From Malus domestica (Eukaryota; Streptophyta; Magnoliopsida; Rosales; Rosaceae): a stretch of DNA of 64,000 nucleotides. The notes below the pieces were generated by a model, which did not search any database, had not been told where the DNA came from, and saw only the letters and a program-made list of their open reading frames with translations. Below are positions 62,068 to 64,000 of this stretch, one piece after another. Each line of letters begins with the position of its first letter. Within the stretch, counting starts at the first letter, position 1. The position numbers and the translations under genes are program-made. The stretch spans positions 6,646,501-6,710,500 of the forward strand of contig NC_091675.1 in the NCBI RefSeq assembly GCF_042453785.1, read 5' to 3'.

Positions 62068-62500
62068 GTCATCCGTCGCTTTCTAAATTACCGTCCTCTC
62101 CTGCAATTTTTGCTCGTTTAGATTCGTGTAATGACGTTTTGAGATATTTTTACTTCTTGCTAATTACCTGCCTCATGTACCTGCTCGGCTGCTCTTTTGA
62201 ATTGGCGGATGTCGTTTAACTCTTAGAATTATCGAAATATAACTTTCCAAGTATTTTTTCCCCCTCAATCCAAGTCATCATTGGGTGCATCGGATATTTC
62301 TCAAAACACATGTCACGTGATGGGAGAGATATTTATATGTAAATATATAGTCGGGTTTTAGTTAGGTTTGAATTTTGGCATGGATTATTACTTGTGATAC
62401 TTTTTTTTATGAAACTGGTTATAAGAACTTATCTTTCGTTCAAATGCCTCGTACTATTCTTCCATATATGAACAGATTTATAATTGATGAGTAAAATAAG

Positions 62501-62647
62501 GGGGAGTGATATTCATACACCCTATTTTACTTTTTACACACCTTTTAAATTTTCGACCGTCAGATCGGATAAATTGAAGAAGATCAACGGATAAAAATTA
62601 TCAAGGGGTGTGTGAGAAGTAAATGAGATATGTGGATAGCACATCCC
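62501..62647. mobile_element. Mutator-type MITE
   Basis: 147 bp between perfect 9-bp direct repeats TAAAATAAG (62492-62500 and 62648-62656). Ends are imperfect inverted repeats of about 40 bp: GGGGAGTGATATTCATACAC on the left and GGGATGTGCTATCCACATAT when the right end is read inverted. No coding capacity. Confidence 0.88.
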
Positions 62648-62725
62648 TAAAATAAGTATCAAATGTCACGTGATGAGAGAGAAACCAAATCTTTGTGCAC
62701 AAAACGTGTTAAGGCCTGATATGTG

Positions 62726-62942
62726 GAATGAGGATCCTCTCAAGATTCTCTTTATGAGGATTTCAGAGATCTTTTAATCACATTTGTTTATCGTATATCG
62801 TGCGATCAGAAAGTATTGTAATTTATTTTATTTAAAATTAAATATAAACAGTATTTAACGAAAACTGATCGTACGATGAACGGATGTGACTGTAAGATCA
62901 CTAAAATTCTTACAAAAAGGATCCGGAGGCGGATCGTCATTC
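62726..62942. mobile_element. foldback MITE
   Basis: 217 bp whose two halves are imperfect inverted copies over about 90 bp: GAATGAGGATCCTCTCAAGA on the left, GAATGACGATCCGCCTCCGG from the right. The match continues through ATTTCAGAGATCTT / ATTTTAGTGATCTT and GTTCATCGTA-like sequence. The flanks are only weakly similar, so the target duplication is doubtful. Confidence 0.75.
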
Positions 62943-64000
62943 CTAGATGTGGCCACTCATGCTAATTGACTTTCGGGAAGGACAACATTTGACGACATCG
63001 ATTACGTTAATTTCCCTGCCGATTTTTCAATCCGCTAATTTTGTGTGGGAGCAGGAGCAATGGTTGTCAATTCTCGCTTGTCCCTTTCTAGGTAGTAGGT
63101 ACCATTTTATCAGCAACGGACTTATAGCTCCGTTAGTTAAGGATATTAATATTCGCACTCGTTTTTTTTTTGTGCAATTTCATTCTTTTCCTATATCATT
63201 TGTTACACAAAAAAAAATAAATAAATGCACACAACAATAGTTTTTAACTTTACAAAGCGCATGATTGTATTTTTAGAGTGTAGATAACAGCTCTAAAAGA
63301 AATATATTAATTTCATTTTCAACATACTATCTTTAGTCATCAAGATGAAAATTTATGGCTGAATAAAAGATATAAAACAGTTTAGTCACCTTTTGAAATT
63401 TTTTTAGTCCAAAATGGATCAAATTAATATTGAATGTTCAACCTGTCAAGAATTAGTCAAATATTATTTGGGTAATAAATACAAGTACCTAAGACACATT
63501 TGAATGGCATTTATATGGACATGAAGCCTCTGTCTTTGGTTTCTACTCCTACTTTTTTGAATGTTAGTTGTGTGGTTTTAACTTGGATTTGCATAGTCCA
63601 AACACATGTACGCTTACTCTCCATCAAACATTCAACGTTATCATCGCATCTCTTAAGGTTCCAGTAGGCGGATCAATCATACTATTGAGGACTTACATAC
63701 AAGGGGATTTTAATGCGGTGGTATTCCAGCCAGTTAAACATTGTCATGTTTTGTTGAGATAAACTTCAATGCAATGTGAATTCTGTTGTTATGGTGGTAT
63801 CACAACCCAATCACACACTATCATGTAAGAGTTAACTGACTAATTCATATATCGCCACAATTGCATCTCGTTATAGGCACATAAGTCATTTGGGTATGTT
63901 GCCAAATTATCACCAAACCCCCATCTCCAGCAATTCCTTTCCTCCAACCCACATGGGTTTATCTCAAGAAGGAAAGGTAGAAGAAGGAAAGGTAGAATAT

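Larger units (their letters stand above)
62068..64000. other. intergenic with two MITEs
   Basis: The eIF3l 3' UTR is followed by AT-rich DNA. The two elements at 62501 and 62726 are listed separately. Beyond 62950 I see no gene or element I can support; the window ends there. Confidence 0.55.

Noticed and set aside
1-64000. CRISPR arrays, bacterial operons, tRNA or rRNA genes
   Set aside because: None seen. The sequence is a plant nuclear region, and all regular repeats found are microsatellites, MITEs, LTRs or tandem duplications.

Overview
The window is nuclear DNA of a dicot plant. Evidence: AT-rich intergenic DNA full of microsatellites and MITEs, GT-AG introns throughout, and seven plant-type protein-coding genes whose rebuilt exons join in frame. 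Several short repeat families resemble ones I remember as abundant in Rosaceae, so apple or pear relatives (tribe Maleae) are my best guess. The genus is inferred, not proven. I saw no tRNA, rRNA or CRISPR array.

Layout. 1-3.2 kb: intergenic, with a 762-bp Mutator-type MITE and two smaller MITEs. 3.5-9.8 kb (minus): EMBRYONIC FLOWER 1 (EMF1), 1234 aa, with a long 5' UTR intron and a cluster of telobox and GA-repeat motifs. 10-25 kb: gene-poor; holds a 944-bp poly(A)-tailed retroposed element with an 11-bp target-site duplication, a decayed PIF/Harbinger transposon and several MITEs. 25.2-30.2 kb (plus): a TCX5-like CXC-domain protein, 598 aa. 31.5-32.8 kb (plus): a gutted alpha/beta-hydrolase gene. 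33.1-35.6 kb (minus): PEX4, 157 aa. 36.6-42.8 kb (minus): a TOM1-like ESCRT protein (TOL9 type), 702 aa. 43.3-51 kb: a MITE, a young Ty1/copia element with 1 difference between its 223-bp LTRs, and a possible solo LTR. 52-54.1 kb (minus): plastid D-amino-acid transaminase type enzyme, 399 aa. 55.4-57.8 kb (plus): a 274-aa four-helix membrane protein of unknown function. 59.2-62.1 kb (plus): translation factor eIF3 subunit l, 530 aa. 62.2-64 kb: two more MITEs and AT-rich DNA.

The genes are housekeeping or regulatory and do not form one pathway. From memory, TCX, the alpha/beta-hydrolase relic, PEX4 and eIF3l have counterparts close together on Arabidopsis chromosome 5 (At5g25790, At5g25770, At5g25760, At5g25754/757). 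The window therefore looks like an old conserved block enlarged by transposons, in which the hydrolase has lost its catalytic core. Two genes are linked to chromatin or cell-cycle repression (EMF1 with Polycomb, TCX5 with DREAM). I found no clearly new biological system. The most useful leads are the gutted hydrolase, the retroposed element without reverse transcriptase, the duplicated splice acceptor in the TOL gene, the telobox/GA cluster at EMF1 and a pair of strong hairpins near 23.3 kb.
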